A stretch of DNA of 64,000 nt from Paraphoma chrysanthemicola (GCA_020744225.1 JAGMWG010000001.1:2666001-2730000); one strand, 5' to 3'. Numbered from the stretch's first letter, positions 41,254-53,600 are shown. The notes: generated by a model from the letters alone, not told the origin. Made by a program: numbers and translations.

Positions 41254-42985
41254 CTACCTCCTAACATTTGGGTCATGATACATTTCATGCATACCCTGCT
41301 GCCCCACCCCCTGCATAGGCTGCACAGGCTGCACATGCCCGGCCTGCGGACTATACGTCGCCGCCATCTCATACCCCATCTGCGGCTCCGGACTCACTTG
41401 TGGCTGCTGCGGGCTACCTGCATAGCTTTGTTGCCCTGGGCTATACGCCTGATATTGCTGCGCATAGACCGGCTGCGGGCTATGGCTCTGTCCAACGCTG
41501 CTTCCGTCCATTTCGTATCCGCCCTGCTGGCCCTGCTGGCCATGCGAGTAGCGATACATTGGCGGGGGCGGAGATGTTACTGTTTGGTAGCTTCCTCTAT
41601 TATCGAGCCCGTAGGGTTGAGGTTGAATTGTCGTGTTCGGGTGTTTGTTCTCGGTCATTACGCCTGCGGCGCCAGCCGGTGGGAGATATGGATTGCCGGC
41701 GGGTGCGTTGTTGGTTGTGGCTGCTGCAACGGCTTGGTTGATGAGATCGGCTACTTCGGCCTTCTTCTGCTTGCGCCGCCGTTTGATGCAGAACCCAAGC
41801 AAGAGACAAATGATCAATGACCCAGCGCCTGTGCCTGCTCCTATCCCGGCTTTTGCGCCTGTGCTGAGCGCTTTGCTACTTCCTCCGCCTCCTCCGCCGC
41901 CGCCGCTGCCGCCATTGTTGTTGTTCGAATTCGTATTCGCATTGTTGACTTGTTGGCCGTTGGCATTCACGATAACAGTAGAAGTGCTGGTGACTGTTGT
42001 TCTGGCATTGATAGCGGAAGTAGATGTTGTGGTGTATGTCGAGGTCCTGAGTGAAGTCACGGTGTAAGACGAAGTCCTTGTGATTGCCACAGTCCTGACC
42101 TGTGTGATATAGACAGCTCTGTACGTAGTTTCGGTAGCTGTGACCTTGATATTCTGGCGCTTGAAGAGCTCAATACGCTGGCGAGGGCTTGTGGCAGTCT
42201 CTATAGGGCCGGCTTGCTGTGTGTCTTCCGGTATCTTCTCCTTGAGCTGGATTGGCGATTGCGTCGGGATTGCTGGTGCATTTGTCGCGCTCGGAATATC
42301 AGTCAAGGCCTGGCGCTTTCGTTGATCCGAAGTAATTGTGATGGTTGAGACCACGGTAGCAGTCTGGAGATCGGATCTCGTCACGTAAACCACGGTGGTA
42401 GTAAATGTCGTGCTGTATTGTGTGCCTCCTGGCGCACTAACAAGGTTTGTGGATGTAACGTCGGCAGATACGGTAGACGTCGTAACGACAGTGGTCGTAG
42501 AACTGTAACCAAGTCAGTCTCGCTCTGAAGAGCGCTCAGCGTTTTCCCATTCCAACTCACGTGTAGGCGTATGCGCAACGTCCAGTATTACCGCAATTGT
42601 ATATGTTACTGCAACACCACGTCGAACCCCCACCAGAGCAACACGAGTCGGGTGCAGTGCAGCCCCATGGCCTGCCACTTGATGTGTATATGGTGCAGAC
42701 AAGCTGATTTTGCCGAGCGAAGAGATTCTTCCAAGCACTGGTGGTCGGCTGTGGTGGATTGGCTGATCGCGGTGGCATCGTGTGGTAATCCGGAGGTTGT
42801 ATCACGGGATGACCCTCCAAGATTTCTTGTCCCTCATTTGCAGGTGGTCCCAGATGATTCAGGCTTCCAAGGTCAACTCTCGGGAGGTCCAGCCTTGCAG
42901 ATGTGACTGCTTGACTAGCGCATGCTTGCAACCATGTTGTGCTGAGAACTGGCAGTAGCAATGTGAGAAATGAAGATGGTACCAT
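41254..42985 (-). CDS. Mid2-like single-pass membrane protein, candidate wall-stress sensor
   Basis: Two exons, 42561-42985 and 41254-42502 (58-nt intron, GTGAGT...ACAG), give 557 residues. MVPSSFLTLLLPVLSTTWLQ is a signal peptide; an upstream in-frame ATG at 43102 would bury it behind 39 basic residues, so the inner start is preferred. A compact eight-Cys module follows (C97, C109, C115-116, C124-125, C131, C137) with the pattern GCTAPDSCCSGGGSTWCC. Then comes a Ser/Thr-rich rod of repeated TxTxTS units likely to be O-mannosylated. One transmembrane helix lies at about 357-380 (AGSLIICLLLGFCIKRRRK), followed by a Pro/Gln/Tyr-rich cytosolic tail. This layout fits wall-integrity sensors such as Mid2/Mtl1-like proteins, but the Cys module is not the WSC domain. 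The gene is divergent from MON1. Confidence 0.8.
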
Positions 42986-44407
42986 TGTGTTCGGCAGGCT
43001 GAACGCGCAAAAAGAGCAAAGCGACGAGAGCGAGACGTTGGGGAGATTGACATGCTTTTGAGTATGCTCAGCCTTGCGCCTCCTACGCCTGGCGGCCTGC
43101 AACTCGAGGCACCAACACGACCTCGACGTGCCGAAATCGTAACGCTCGCAACCTCTGCGGGTATGGATAAGACCTAGCTTTCATGGCGAAAGCTGATAGG
43201 TCCCTGAGAGCCTGAGCTGAATGTATGGCGCTTTGGGGGCCGTCCTTCTTGAGGCTAGAGTACCAGATGTGGTTACTCCGGCCTTGGTGCAGATCCGCGC
43301 ACCAAACAATGTTTTAGCGTCTTCGCTGTGATTTGCCAATCCGCGAGGATCCTGGCTGTGGATGCGATGTTCGGCAGGTTGGCTTAACGCGCGTGATGAA
43401 CGTGACTGGATCTGCACGAGAAGCCAACATCCTCCTCTTGACTGGCTCTCTATGGTTCGAGATGGCTTTCGAGTGTTCACCTTGAGGTCGGCGAAGGCGG
43501 GCAGTGCACCCGTTGCGCGCATCCACCCTCCCAGCCTTATAAGTCCTCGAATGCAAGCGAAGCCATGGACATATCGCACAACATGATGTACAGCGAGCTC
43601 AGCCTCGTTGCCAAGGGCGATCGGAAAGGGGGCGGGAGAGAAGAAATACACCTTGTGCACCGGAAGCTTCGCGAGGCTGGTGGCCTAATCGCACGAGGAT
43701 CGCGAGCCAAGTTGAGGATGCATACATACAGTGGATAGAGTACACAAGGCGCATTTTGTTCTTGCGCATCTGACTCTACCCTATCATTTCGTCTCCGCGG
43801 TAGCAGGGATATCGTCCGATGTTCATTCGATCGAAGCGTCGTGTAGACTCCATCAAGTAACTCTGCTGTTGCCCGATGCTCCCAGAACCTCGTTTGGCAG
43901 ACCGGTACAGCGGCCGCCGATGCCTGTAGCCTTTGCTGTTGGATGCACACCGACTCACACTCACAGAGTATGCTCATTCCGTACTCGGAAGAAGATAGAG
44001 TCATGCTGTCAGAGCGGTGCTGCATGTAGCTCTTCCTATCGTCGTGGCTCTGCACGTGGATTTGACGTATTCCTCGTCCATGAAGCTGAAGACTGGCGAG
44101 TGCGGGAACTGCGCCAGTGGTAAGTTAGTCGTACGCGAACACTTCCATCTGCTCAGTAAACTTTCAATAGGCGGCCTTGTATGTCAAGATGTTATGTGAG
44201 TGAGGGAGCGACGGTGTTGCGTTTGTATCAAAGAGGCCCTCTCGCGCGATCATGATTGGCTGTCGTAGCTGTGTTCCTGGCCCATGCCATCATCGTTACT
44301 GCCCTGGATAAACGTCACGTCTTGCTCCACTTTATCGCGTCCCCACCATGTTTCAGCTGCATTCACCGCGCACACTGCCTGGATGAAGTACTGCTACTAC
44401 TGTCTAG
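42986..44407. promoter_or_regulatory. Divergent intergenic region: wall sensor and MON1
   Basis: 1.4 kb holding two divergent promoters. Several chance open frames occur on both strands, none with domain-like features. I see no repeat or RNA gene. Confidence 0.4.
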
Positions 44408-47083
44408 ATGCCCGAGATCGGGAGTGCTGAGCCTGCAGGCGCGGCTTCCCCCGCACGAAGCGCTCCTTCCACACCCACGGCGAAGAGCAGCAATGCCTCG
44501 TCCAAGACGGCGGATCGCGTCGAGCAGCACGACTTCGCGAACCCCACACTGAACATCATAAACAGCATCTCCCGCAGAGCCTCGGTCAGCAGGGTATCAT
44601 CGCCGTCGAGGGAAGGCACTCCGCCGCCACTTCCTCCACGGCCACAGCTGGGCTTCCTCAATTCGCGACCGTCGACCTCGCACTCGATCCATAAGTCGCC
44701 TTCGAGGCCTCAGCTCGTCTCCAAAGCTACAACACAGCTATCTCTGAGCAGTGGTCAGGCATTTGGGACAGATGCGCGCGATGACCAGCGCCCGGCCACT
44801 GGTACGAACCAGCGTAGCTTCTTGGGAGTCAATGTCCCTTCGAACAATGCGAGCGATGCCGATGACAGCGCAAGCGTGATGAGCCTCATGCCGGCTCTGG
44901 AAGGTGGCATGGAGACCGAGAGTATACTGGGCGAGGTTATGGGGCAGCAAGAGAAGACGCAGACGGAGAAGTTGCTGCTACGGTCGCTTGGGCACAAGTT
45001 CATCAGTACCGAAGCCCAGAGCATGTTCGCTCCAGACCCGGACTTTGATGCTGCATTTGAGAGCGAGCTTGACGAGGTCGAGGACATGACTGCGGACGGG
45101 TCCAATGAAGGTCTGGCACACTCTGCGTACGTAGAGTTAGCGCGTGCTGATATAGCAAATAGAAGCCGTTATGCGCCAATGGCGTGCCAAGCTGAAGCAT
45201 TTCCTCATCCTGTCGAGTGCTGGTAAACCCATCTACAGCAGACACGGCGATGACCAGCTGATCACAAACTACATCGGTGTCGTTCAGACCATCATCTCGT
45301 TCTATCAGTCTACGAACGACGTGTTGAAGGGCTTCACAGCAGGCGGCGTACGCTTTGTCGTCATGTCAAAAGGTCCCCTCAACCTAGTGGCCATAACGCG
45401 ACTGCCAGAGAGCGACTCGCAGCTTCGAGCCCAGCTGGAAGCTTTGTACATGCAGATTCTTTCTACCCTTACGCTGCCCAGTCTGGAACGAATGTTTGCT
45501 GCTCGAGCCAACTACGACCTTCGTCGACCTCTCCAAGGAACGGATACGCTCCTATCCGCGCTGGCTGATGGCTTCACACGGGGTTCACCGTCGACTCTCC
45601 TCTCAGCTCTTGAGTGCCTCAAGCTCCGCAAGTCACACCGAACTACCATTAATAATACACTCCTGAAGACTCGATCTGAGAACCTTCTCTACGGCCTCAT
45701 TGTGGCATCCGGCAAGCTCGTCTCCGTCGTTCGACCCAAGAAGCACAGCCTCCATCCGGGTGACCTACACCTGATCTTCAACATGCTCTTCGAAGCCGGC
45801 AGTGTCAAGGCCGGCGGTGGCGAGAATTGGATTCCCCTCTGCCTACCAGGTTTTAACAAGACAGGCTACCTGTACATGTATGTCAGCTTCCTGGATCTAG
45901 AGCATCCCACGGAGCCTATGCAAGAGCGCCCACACACGCGCGACGGAGCGGACGATGAAGTGGCCGTGCTGCTCATCAGTGCCGAGAAAGAAAGCTTCTT
46001 CGAATTGCGCAGCATGAGGGACGATCTTGTCGAGGTACGTGCATCCGCTATTTCGTTTCTTTACACAAGGAGAAATCTCCTTATTCGAGATACCTGGTGA
46101 TCCATACCGAGTCATGCCTGCCCACATGTTCGCTCCCCAAGGACCCCGAAACGCGTCCTTCATGCAGGTCGCCAGGGTCCATGGGGAAATTTCCGCCAGA
46201 CCCTAAACTCCGCCGACTGTGCGGGATCAGTCGTGTGTTTTGTACATGGCCGCACTTTCGCTTACCCTATTCCTCCCTTTCGCTCTCGGACTCGGACAAT
46301 CCGTTGTCCGACGACTGAACTCACCCTCCGACTTGCCGTTGACAACCCTGGCCCACCCGGTGCCCCGGGTCACACGCAGTCTGATTACATTCGGGACCCG
46401 TCTTTTTTGCACCCGGGCCTGCATGTACGACAATGCTAACAGGCCTTTCCGACAGAATCTCCAACGCAATGGCTCGGTAGATGCGATTCGCACCGCCGTT
46501 GCGCAGGGTCGGCCGAGGTGCACGGACATTGTACCGGGAAGCCCGCTAAGACACTTTCTGTACAAGAGTAGAGGCAATGTGCAATTCACAATGCCGAGCT
46601 TCGACCCGTATTTTAACGGCGCCCTGGAAAGACGAAGGTACGTTTTCCCGAGGCCATGTGATTACTCACTCACGTTATCACTTTTCTGCGCCTTAACATA
46701 TCAGAATTCCCGAGCACTTGGTCTAAAAAAGCCTATCCATCTCCCGGAACCTTATACACTCCAACGTCACGCAACCTTGAATTTTCTCCGACATGATCCA
46801 GTTTCAGAGATGTTGAGTCTTTGGCTAACGCAAATGTAGATTACTCACACTGTATCACACTTTGCACTCCACTCTGCATACTAAACCCGCGACACTCAAG
46901 GTTCATCACGAAACTAACACGACGAATATCGCGCTCGCGTGGAGCACACCGTTGTTCGAGCTGTATGCTGTTGCGCCCGCGAATACAAGTCGTGCGGCGC
47001 TGGCGCAGGGCGCGAATGCGATTGTGCAGTGGGTGAGGCGCGAGGAGGAGAGGGTGTTTATTATTGGTGGGGCGGTGTTTTGA
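44408..47083 (+). CDS. MON1: Vacuolar fusion protein Mon1 (Rab7 GEF subunit)
   Basis: Partner of Ccz1 in the complex that activates Rab7/Ypt7 on late endosomes, vacuoles and autophagosomes. Four exons, 44408-45110, 45163-46034, 46456-46637 and 46840-47083, give 666 residues. The first 225 are disordered and Ser/Pro-rich. The longin core starts with [20 protein letters not shown] and [13 protein letters not shown], then [12 protein letters not shown] and [14 protein letters not shown]. Later blocks are [35 protein letters not shown] and, at the C-terminus, [20 protein letters not shown], all characteristic of Mon1. The first intron is 52 nt, but the second and third are 421 and 202 nt, unusually large for this window. 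Their CTAAC branch sites and AG ends are good and both junctions keep frame. Confidence 0.94.
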
Positions 47084-47497
47084 TCTCGAGATGAGGGTGA
47101 GGATGAGAACACGTGGTGACCAAAAGGATTGGTGACCATACTAGAGCGAACGATGAGACTGGAGAGTGTTGGTATATACATAGATTCAGATACCCATGAA
47201 GAACTTGACAATTACATACACGGTCATGTTGATGCAGATGAATTGGACATCTATAATGAAGTATGGAAAATCCTTGCTTATCAATTAAGTCTACTTACAT
47301 CTAAACTCTCATGCTATGCACCGTGGATATCATCCCTTCCCTGCCCTATCTACCATTCCTAAACCATGACCAAGACCAAGCCCGCACGCTATGCAAATGC
47401 ATCTACAAAAACCATCCAATCCCTTCCTAACCTACCCAACCAACCGAACCATACGATCCCATCCAGCCAGCTCAATTACTCAAAAGGAAAAAGAAAT
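47084..47497. other. Intergenic between convergent MON1 and tail-anchored genes
   Basis: 414 bp, AT-rich, with 3' trailers of both genes. I see no gene. Confidence 0.4.
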
Positions 47498-47899
47498 CTA
47501 CAGAACAGGATGAAATTCCCACCACGTGAACATGCCCCAAACAACCACACACGCCAGCACGCAAAAGAAGAATAAAATCTCGCCATCTGTGAAGAAATCA
47601 ACAGGTGCTAGGAGAAGACGCGAGCCAGGAAGTGACAGCGTCGACGAATTGCCTGACGGGGGTGGAGGACCAGGAGCTTGGGCCTCGAGATCGGCAGGAG
47701 TGTGAGAAGGGTGTTCAATTGAACCATCTGCGCCGATGTTTTCGAGAATGCCGGAAGCGTTGATATCGAGATGGTCGCTATCAGATTCGGGGTCAGATGG
47801 GGGCTTGAGACTGTCGAACGAGGAGTAATGTTGTAAATCCCGAGATGCGTCGTGCAGCAATACGTTCTCTACCCCTGCCCTTCCCAAATCTAATGCCAT
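47498..47899 (-). CDS. Small hypothetical tail-anchored protein
   Basis: A single exon of 133 residues with no recognised family. Residues 1-100 are acidic and rich in Ser, Pro and Asp. A hydrophobic segment (ILFFFCVLACVVVWGMFTWW) lies at about 107-126, followed by six residues, giving a tail-anchored topology. The ATG at 47899 is only 45 bp downstream of the tyrosine phosphatase stop on the same strand, so its promoter would lie inside that gene, or the two could be read from one transcript. The reading frame has protein-like composition, but without homologues it remains tentative. Confidence 0.5.
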   Translation of the reverse strand: MALDLGRAGVENVLLHDASRDLQHYSSFDSLKPPSDPESDSDHLDINASGILENIGADGSIEHPSHTPADLEAQAPGPPPPSGNSSTLSLPGSRLLLAPVDFFTDGEILFFFCVLACVVVWGMFTWWEFHPVL

Positions 47900-47944
47900 T
47901 GGTCCGCTGTCTCTACCTTCCTCGCGCTGGGGATGACTAACGTT

Positions 47945-49373
47945 CTACGTCTTCCCCTTCTCATAACTCGCATCAGATGCCGCGAGCTCTGCCTCCAGCG
48001 CAGCAAGTGCACTTGGATCGTCGACCATGTCGCCGTTTCCGAGTGTTGATTTCTGGCGTTTGAGAGCTGGTTCCGGATCCGCTGGGGCGGGGGTGTGCGC
48101 TCGACTTAGACCCAGCCTGCTCGCTTCGTCTGGATGTGCTACGATCCAGCGATCGCGCCAGCGCTCGCGGAGCGCATCGTATAAGAAGACAAATTGGTTC
48201 TTGGACTGTACCATGCCTGCTCTTTGGTCGCGCAGTTTCTCGATAACGACCACGATAGGATCGATACCGTCATTGATGTCGTCCAGTGTGCCTTCGTCGA
48301 GTTCCTGAAGTAGCCAGTCGAGCGCAATGAAAGTCCCGCTGCGGCCTATGCCAGCGCTGCAATGTACAATGCGCGGATTGTTTGCGTTGTCGCCATTCTT
48401 GGCACGTGAGATGTCGATGAGTTTGAGAAGGGCAGCGCGGTCTGCGCCTTCGGGTGCGGAGAAGTCTGGCCAGCCGGCGAATAGGAGATGCCAGATCTTT
48501 CGTGATTCGGTGCCTTCGCTCGAGGTCATGTCAATCTCTCGGACTTCAGTGCGCGCTTCGGGGTCGTGTGTGAGGTCGACGAGATGAAGTGTGTGGATGA
48601 AGCCGTCTTGAAACTCATCGTTCTCGTTGATGGGCAGATCGGGGCTCGAGGGCGACTGCGGGTAGTATGGCCAGCACTTCTCTCGACCGGTTTCGTGGGT
48701 CTGAGTGAGCATCACCACGACTGCGCGGTCCTGATTCTCTTTCCATATCATTCGCCACAAGTGTGATGAAGTGTCCGACTTGGGGCCCTGTGTAGCAATG
48801 TACTTCAACGGCGTCTGTGACTTGGTAGTGACCAGCACTATCGGCGACGCATTAATGTAGTCGTTGTGTCCCTCGGGCACCTCCAATTTCACTCTATTCG
48901 CCTGGTAAGGGTCCACGTTCGCGTAGCGGTTGCGGGGCGCGTATTCTTCGGTGTTGCACCTCGCGTATTCGTGGGGCTGCTCGGTTCCGTTGGCTTGGGC
49001 GTGGGCGTGGGCACCGTCCCGTATGCGCTCGAGCTGCGCCATCTCGAGATGGTTCCATCGCACATTAAGGTCTGCGGTTCTTAGTCAGCCATGTCTTGCA
49101 GCATCACACCGGAGGTCGAGTGTACCTGCCTCCTCTGCTTAGGCGCAAAAACGCAGGATATGGAGTCCCATCTGGAACAAAGTGGTCGCCATTCGAAGGG
49201 GTGCCGGGAGTTGACGAGGGGATTATGAGGCTGTGGGTGCTGACCGACGGGGTGATGAAGGGCGTGTTCGCGGCGGGCGTGTTGAGCGACGAGTTGGTGC
49301 CGGATCGCGTGCTGTCTCTGCTGCGCGAGCGCTTGGATGACGACGGAGATAGCGGGACTTGCGCCGAAGCCAT
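47945..49373 (-). CDS. Classical protein tyrosine phosphatase
   Basis: Non-receptor tyrosine-specific phosphatase, 456 residues from two exons. The preferred model is 49130-49373 plus 47945-49071. The intron would then start with GC (GAG/GCAGGT) and end CGCAG after a CTGACTAA branch site. A GT donor at 49125 joined to an AAG acceptor at 49080 is the alternative. The N-terminal 75 residues are Ser/Thr-rich. The catalytic domain runs from about 82 (DLNVRWNHLEMAQLERI) to about 400. It has the substrate-recognition motif NRYANVDPY, then YINASPIVL, YIATQGPKSDTSSHLWRMIW, the WPD loop FAGWPDFSAPEG, the P-loop HCSAGIGRSGTF with nucleophile C319, and QSKNQFVFLYDAL. A C-terminal tail of about 55 residues is rich in Asp and Ala. 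Candidate substrates in fungi include MAP kinases and Cdk, but this cannot be read here. Confidence 0.9.
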
Positions 49374-50132
49374 GGTGTCTGGGTCGGTCCTGATGAGGCC
49401 GCCCTTGAGCTTCGCCTTGCGCCTCAGGGCGCGAAGTTTATGCAGCTTGAAGAAACTTCTGCTGCTGTCGAGGGGCGCGTCTGGTGGGGGGAGCGGAGGC
49501 ACGAGGAAGTTGGAGGACGGAATCGTGGCAGCGGGACAGCGCTTGCGTGCAGGCAGTGGCGGCAGGCTGTCGAGGTGATAGGCTCGACGATGGCAATGTG
49601 CCTGGGCTGCAGCAGATATACTTCTGCCCACGTGTAGCAGTCGGGCGATCGCAGCCTGTGTAAAGATATTTCTCGCAGTGGACGTGTGGGCCGATCTGGA
49701 TTCAAGATGCGCTGGATGCAGACAGCCGGCCTGATATCTCCTTATGGAGCTATCCGTGCCAACGATTGCTGATGCAGCCTCGAGACGCCTCGCCTGCTTC
49801 ACTGCAACGGATTCAAATAGACTCTCTCGCCGTCTCTTTTGCCCTTGCTGGCTTCTCTGGCCAAGACGGTTTGCAGTCTCGATGATGGAGGGGCCGCGGA
49901 ATCGGTATCAGATCGCAATTAGGCCGAAGCGTCGCGTGGCAGCGGGCTTCTAGAATGCGAGGAATGCAGCGATCGGTGAGCTAGAAATGCAAAAAGTGAG
50001 GAACGAGATGTGAATGCGCAAAAACGGCAGTGGAAAAGGTAGCAATAATGAAGACGGCAAAGTAGGGGCTCACTAGCTGTCAAGCGCGTTCGCGACGTGC
50101 TGCAGGCCCAGACCCTGTTCCGTCATCCTTCC
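49374..50132. other. Intergenic between PTP and small mitochondrial protein genes
   Basis: 759 bp forming a divergent promoter. The phosphatase frame stays open upstream to 49802, so a longer N-terminus is possible, but the inner ATG at 49373 fits better. I see nothing else. Confidence 0.4.
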
Positions 50133-50638
50133 ATGAGGGCGCTTTCCTTCCGCGGTCTGGGTCGACGCTTCACCATCTCCACATCAGCCCGCCATCGTCG
50201 GTCGCAACATTCCAGAGTTTGGGCCATTGTGCGACTGATTGAACATCCCTTGAATGGTGCCATGAATTGGTTTGTCTTCGTTGAGGTATGCGCATCGTCG
50301 TCGAGGCTCTGTAGACTGTGACACTGACGGGTGCAGGCATGGGCAGTCCAAAAGGTATATCGCCAATCGAACCACATCACTGCGCACCGCTAACATTCAC
50401 GCCAGCTCATGCGCAGTCCCGCATTCAATCGAGCCGTCCATAAAGCCTACCGAAAGATCAACCGACTCCCTGAACTCGAGGAGAAGAGTGGAGGCCGTAT
50501 GTCGCCACCTGTGAACAATGCATCACAGTTCTGACACGTGTGATAGGAACTGGCCCCACGGCGTTCGACCACTTCAAGGACGAATTGAAGACTCAGCTCA
50601 AGGAGCTGACCTGGCAGAAGCGCCCGCCGAAGCAATGA
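50133..50638 (+). CDS. Small probable mitochondrial protein, unknown function
   Basis: Four exons, 50133-50285, 50337-50354 (18 nt), 50406-50496 and 50547-50638, with three introns of about 50 nt, give 117 residues. The N-terminus (MRALSFRGLGRRFTISTSAR) is rich in Arg, Ser and Thr and free of acids, as in matrix-targeting presequences. The middle has IEHPLNGAMNWFVFVEAWAV and the 18-nt exon encodes AWAVQK. Then come RSPAFNRAVHKAYRKINRLP and FDHFKDELKTQLKELTWQK. The pattern of helix, RSPxF box, basic helix and C-terminal helix recurs in small conserved fungal mitochondrial proteins, but I do not recognise the exact family. Confidence 0.78.
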
Positions 50639-53600
50639 ACACTTGCTGCGAACAAATCTCCACTCCGCCCTCGCTCCACGTTCGCTTCATAAAGCCCAAC
50701 GGCGAGCCATTCTGATCACATGTGGCAGCTGCATCAGCGCCATGTCTCTCAGTGATGGGCACACGGCCTGACCTGGATCGACCCATGCCAAGTCGAGTCG
50801 TTTCGTAGTCAGAGTCCGCATCGCGACTATTGTTGCCATGCACGGCATGATATAAGTACCGCATTATACATTCTCGCCTTGATTAGGGCAGATGGGTAGA
50901 CGTGGCCTGGCAGCAATACTGTGTTCACGATCTTTCACGTTGCATGGAAAGCTGGCCAGTATCAAGCACGTCACCACTTGATCATCAGCCGAATCGCACG
51001 CAAGTTCTTCGAGTGCTTGACAGCACTCTATACAAGCGCATACATACTCTACGTCAAGTCAGCCACATATTGGAGCAATGCATCTTGATCAAAGTTTTTA
51101 CCTGCTCTCGACTGGTCTTGCAACACGAACACCAAATTGTACCGAAATACTGTGAATGGGAATCTTCCACTTCTTCTCGGAGCTTCCCACAGCATCTTCA
51201 CGAATTTTCGACTCTCTCTCTCAGTCTAGCCTGCAGACCACATAGTCTAATCAATTTTCATGATTACATCGACCATGCGACACAGCATGTCCTCAATCCA
51301 AGCACAAATGACTCGTTATGGCCGCAAGCTCGGAGTTCCGAATCCCATCAAAGTCCCGTCCCACAGCCCGTCCGGATCTCGTCCATAACCCAACTCCCAA
51401 CCCTCATGCAGCCCCACCCCCGTGCTACGGTCGTATGTATTGTAAAGTTGAACATGGCAATTTCTGATCACTGATCCCGAAATCATATTCCACGGTAAGA
51501 TCTTCCACCGCTATCACCCCCCCTGCCCCGATGCTTTGATCTACATGCATATTCGGCTGTTTAGAATCCACAGATACTCCCTAATCCCGAGCCAACTTGT
51601 CCCAAAGAAAAAATAGGGATGGGGGAAATTTGCACACTTGGACTTTCGGTGTCGGTCGGTGCGATTTTGTAATATCTCCTCGACCGACACGTCGGTGTAG
51701 CCGTCCGTTTGCCAAGACGAGACGGCGCGACGCACCTGGGATTGTGAGAACGGGGATGTGGAAGCGGAGATTTGGGCTTAACGTTATGCTTGCTTGTGTT
51801 TGATGACAAAATGTCCATGTGTGGTCCGAGGCTTGGCGATCTTGGTGGTTGAGTAATCGTTGCTCGCTGCACCACCAAGGTGCAATTTTTGTTTGTTAAT
51901 TTGCACATTTGGGAAGAGGATCTGCGCAAGGGGAGGGGAGCATGGCACGTGAGCAGACCCGCAACGATGATGAGTTTACAATGACGAAATTTCTCTCGAC
52001 GACGCGGCCGCAGAAAATCATCTAGAATATCACACACACGTGCAAAGACTATGAGTCACGAGTTGAGTAAACTCCCAGTAAGGAAACGATGTCGCCATCA
52101 TCCACATCTGACAACATCGCACTCCAAACCTCCCTCACAGTCCGCTCTTCCCCGCAATCTGATTGGCTTGCTGCACGAGCATATACTCAGCAGCCACAAT
52201 AGTCGTGTTTCGCGTTCCCAGACTACGCTTGCGCCGCTTGTCGCTGTGTAATCTTCAAGGACCTCCTTATTCTCCTCACCCGTCGGGCGTGCTTACTTTG
52301 CGCCGTTGGAAGAAAAGCGGAGATGGGGAATGCGTGCGTCTAGACTGTTGTCCAGATTCTTATTCCCAGAGCGTGGGTTGCGCATGTGGTCGGGCTGGAT
52401 TGGATGGCTGTGGGTGCGTGGTGAGGTAAGCTTACTGTACGTTTTACGAAGGGTGGTTAGGGGAAGATTAGCCGGGGAGATATGTTGCTGAATGGGGGAC
52501 GGGTGGTAGTCTGGCTTTGAGAAGTGTCTTAAGAATGGAGAGGTTGTGTGCTGTGCAGAGAAACGGGTGCTTGACCAAAGTCGTTTGGGATTGATACTAG
52601 AGCGCTTGAAAACTTCTCTTTATCTACGTCTTGTTTGACATTCTGATCGTTCTATCCAACAGTCAAACTCATCCAACTTGGTAATTGCATATGTTTCGCA
52701 ACCGAATCAGGACATGCACCGATCGCATGCTCACAGCCCTTTTGCAATGCACTTACCATCGCTGCCCAAAAGCAGTATACACTTCGTCAATCCCCACCCC
52801 GCATTCCAGGATTCACAGACTCACCATCAGAGTTCTGACTGCGTGTCTCAAACCCAGGTCTGCGGGTCTGAAGCTGGCCTGAATGCTTATGTTCACACAC
52901 CAAGACTCGATTGCTCACTCAAGGCGACCAGCTCCTCCTTCTCCACACGGCCTTACCCCACAAATTCTGATGTCAGTCGTGTATTCACATTGATGTCAGT
53001 ATCTGCCACGGGATTTGCGCTGGACATGCCTAACGCCGTACCGTCGTCACACATACGCAAACGTTCCGCATCGCCTCGTCACTTGTCTGCGCAAGGCTGC
53101 AACCGCTCTGCTTACCGGGATCTCACAAAGCAATCTCCAATCCTGCACCCACAGCATTTCAAATACCCATTGTATCTCTTATCTGAAGAATTCAGAAAAT
53201 TCCGCCTCTTTCATTGGCTCGGCGACGTGGGGCCGCACGTGGTGATCACATCCCTAAGGCACATTACCAGCGTGCGTATATACCTTGTCGCGGGCATGGA
53301 GATCTTCAAGCGAGGGTCATGACGAGTGCTCGAATAGGCCATGTTCAGCCTCGTGGGAGTAAGTGCCGCGAGCGGGAGGGCTGGTTTCGGCGGTTGGTGA
53401 CGTGCATTTGTGATGGAGGGAGTCGTGACGGGTGGTTTATATGGAAATGAGAACTGGGATGGTAATAGAGGTCCGCAGTGTGGTACCCGAGAAAAGGTAA
53501 TGCGGATTGGCATTGCGACGGAAACGGTGTACTGTATCGTACAGCTGGTGTTGCGTTTGCAAGGCACAGTTTTGGCCGCGTGTTTCATCATTCGAGCGAT

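Noticed and set aside
52678..53322. Plus-strand frame of 214 codons in the gene-poor region
   Set aside because: Ser/His/Pro-rich and featureless, no intron or start context that would mark a gene.
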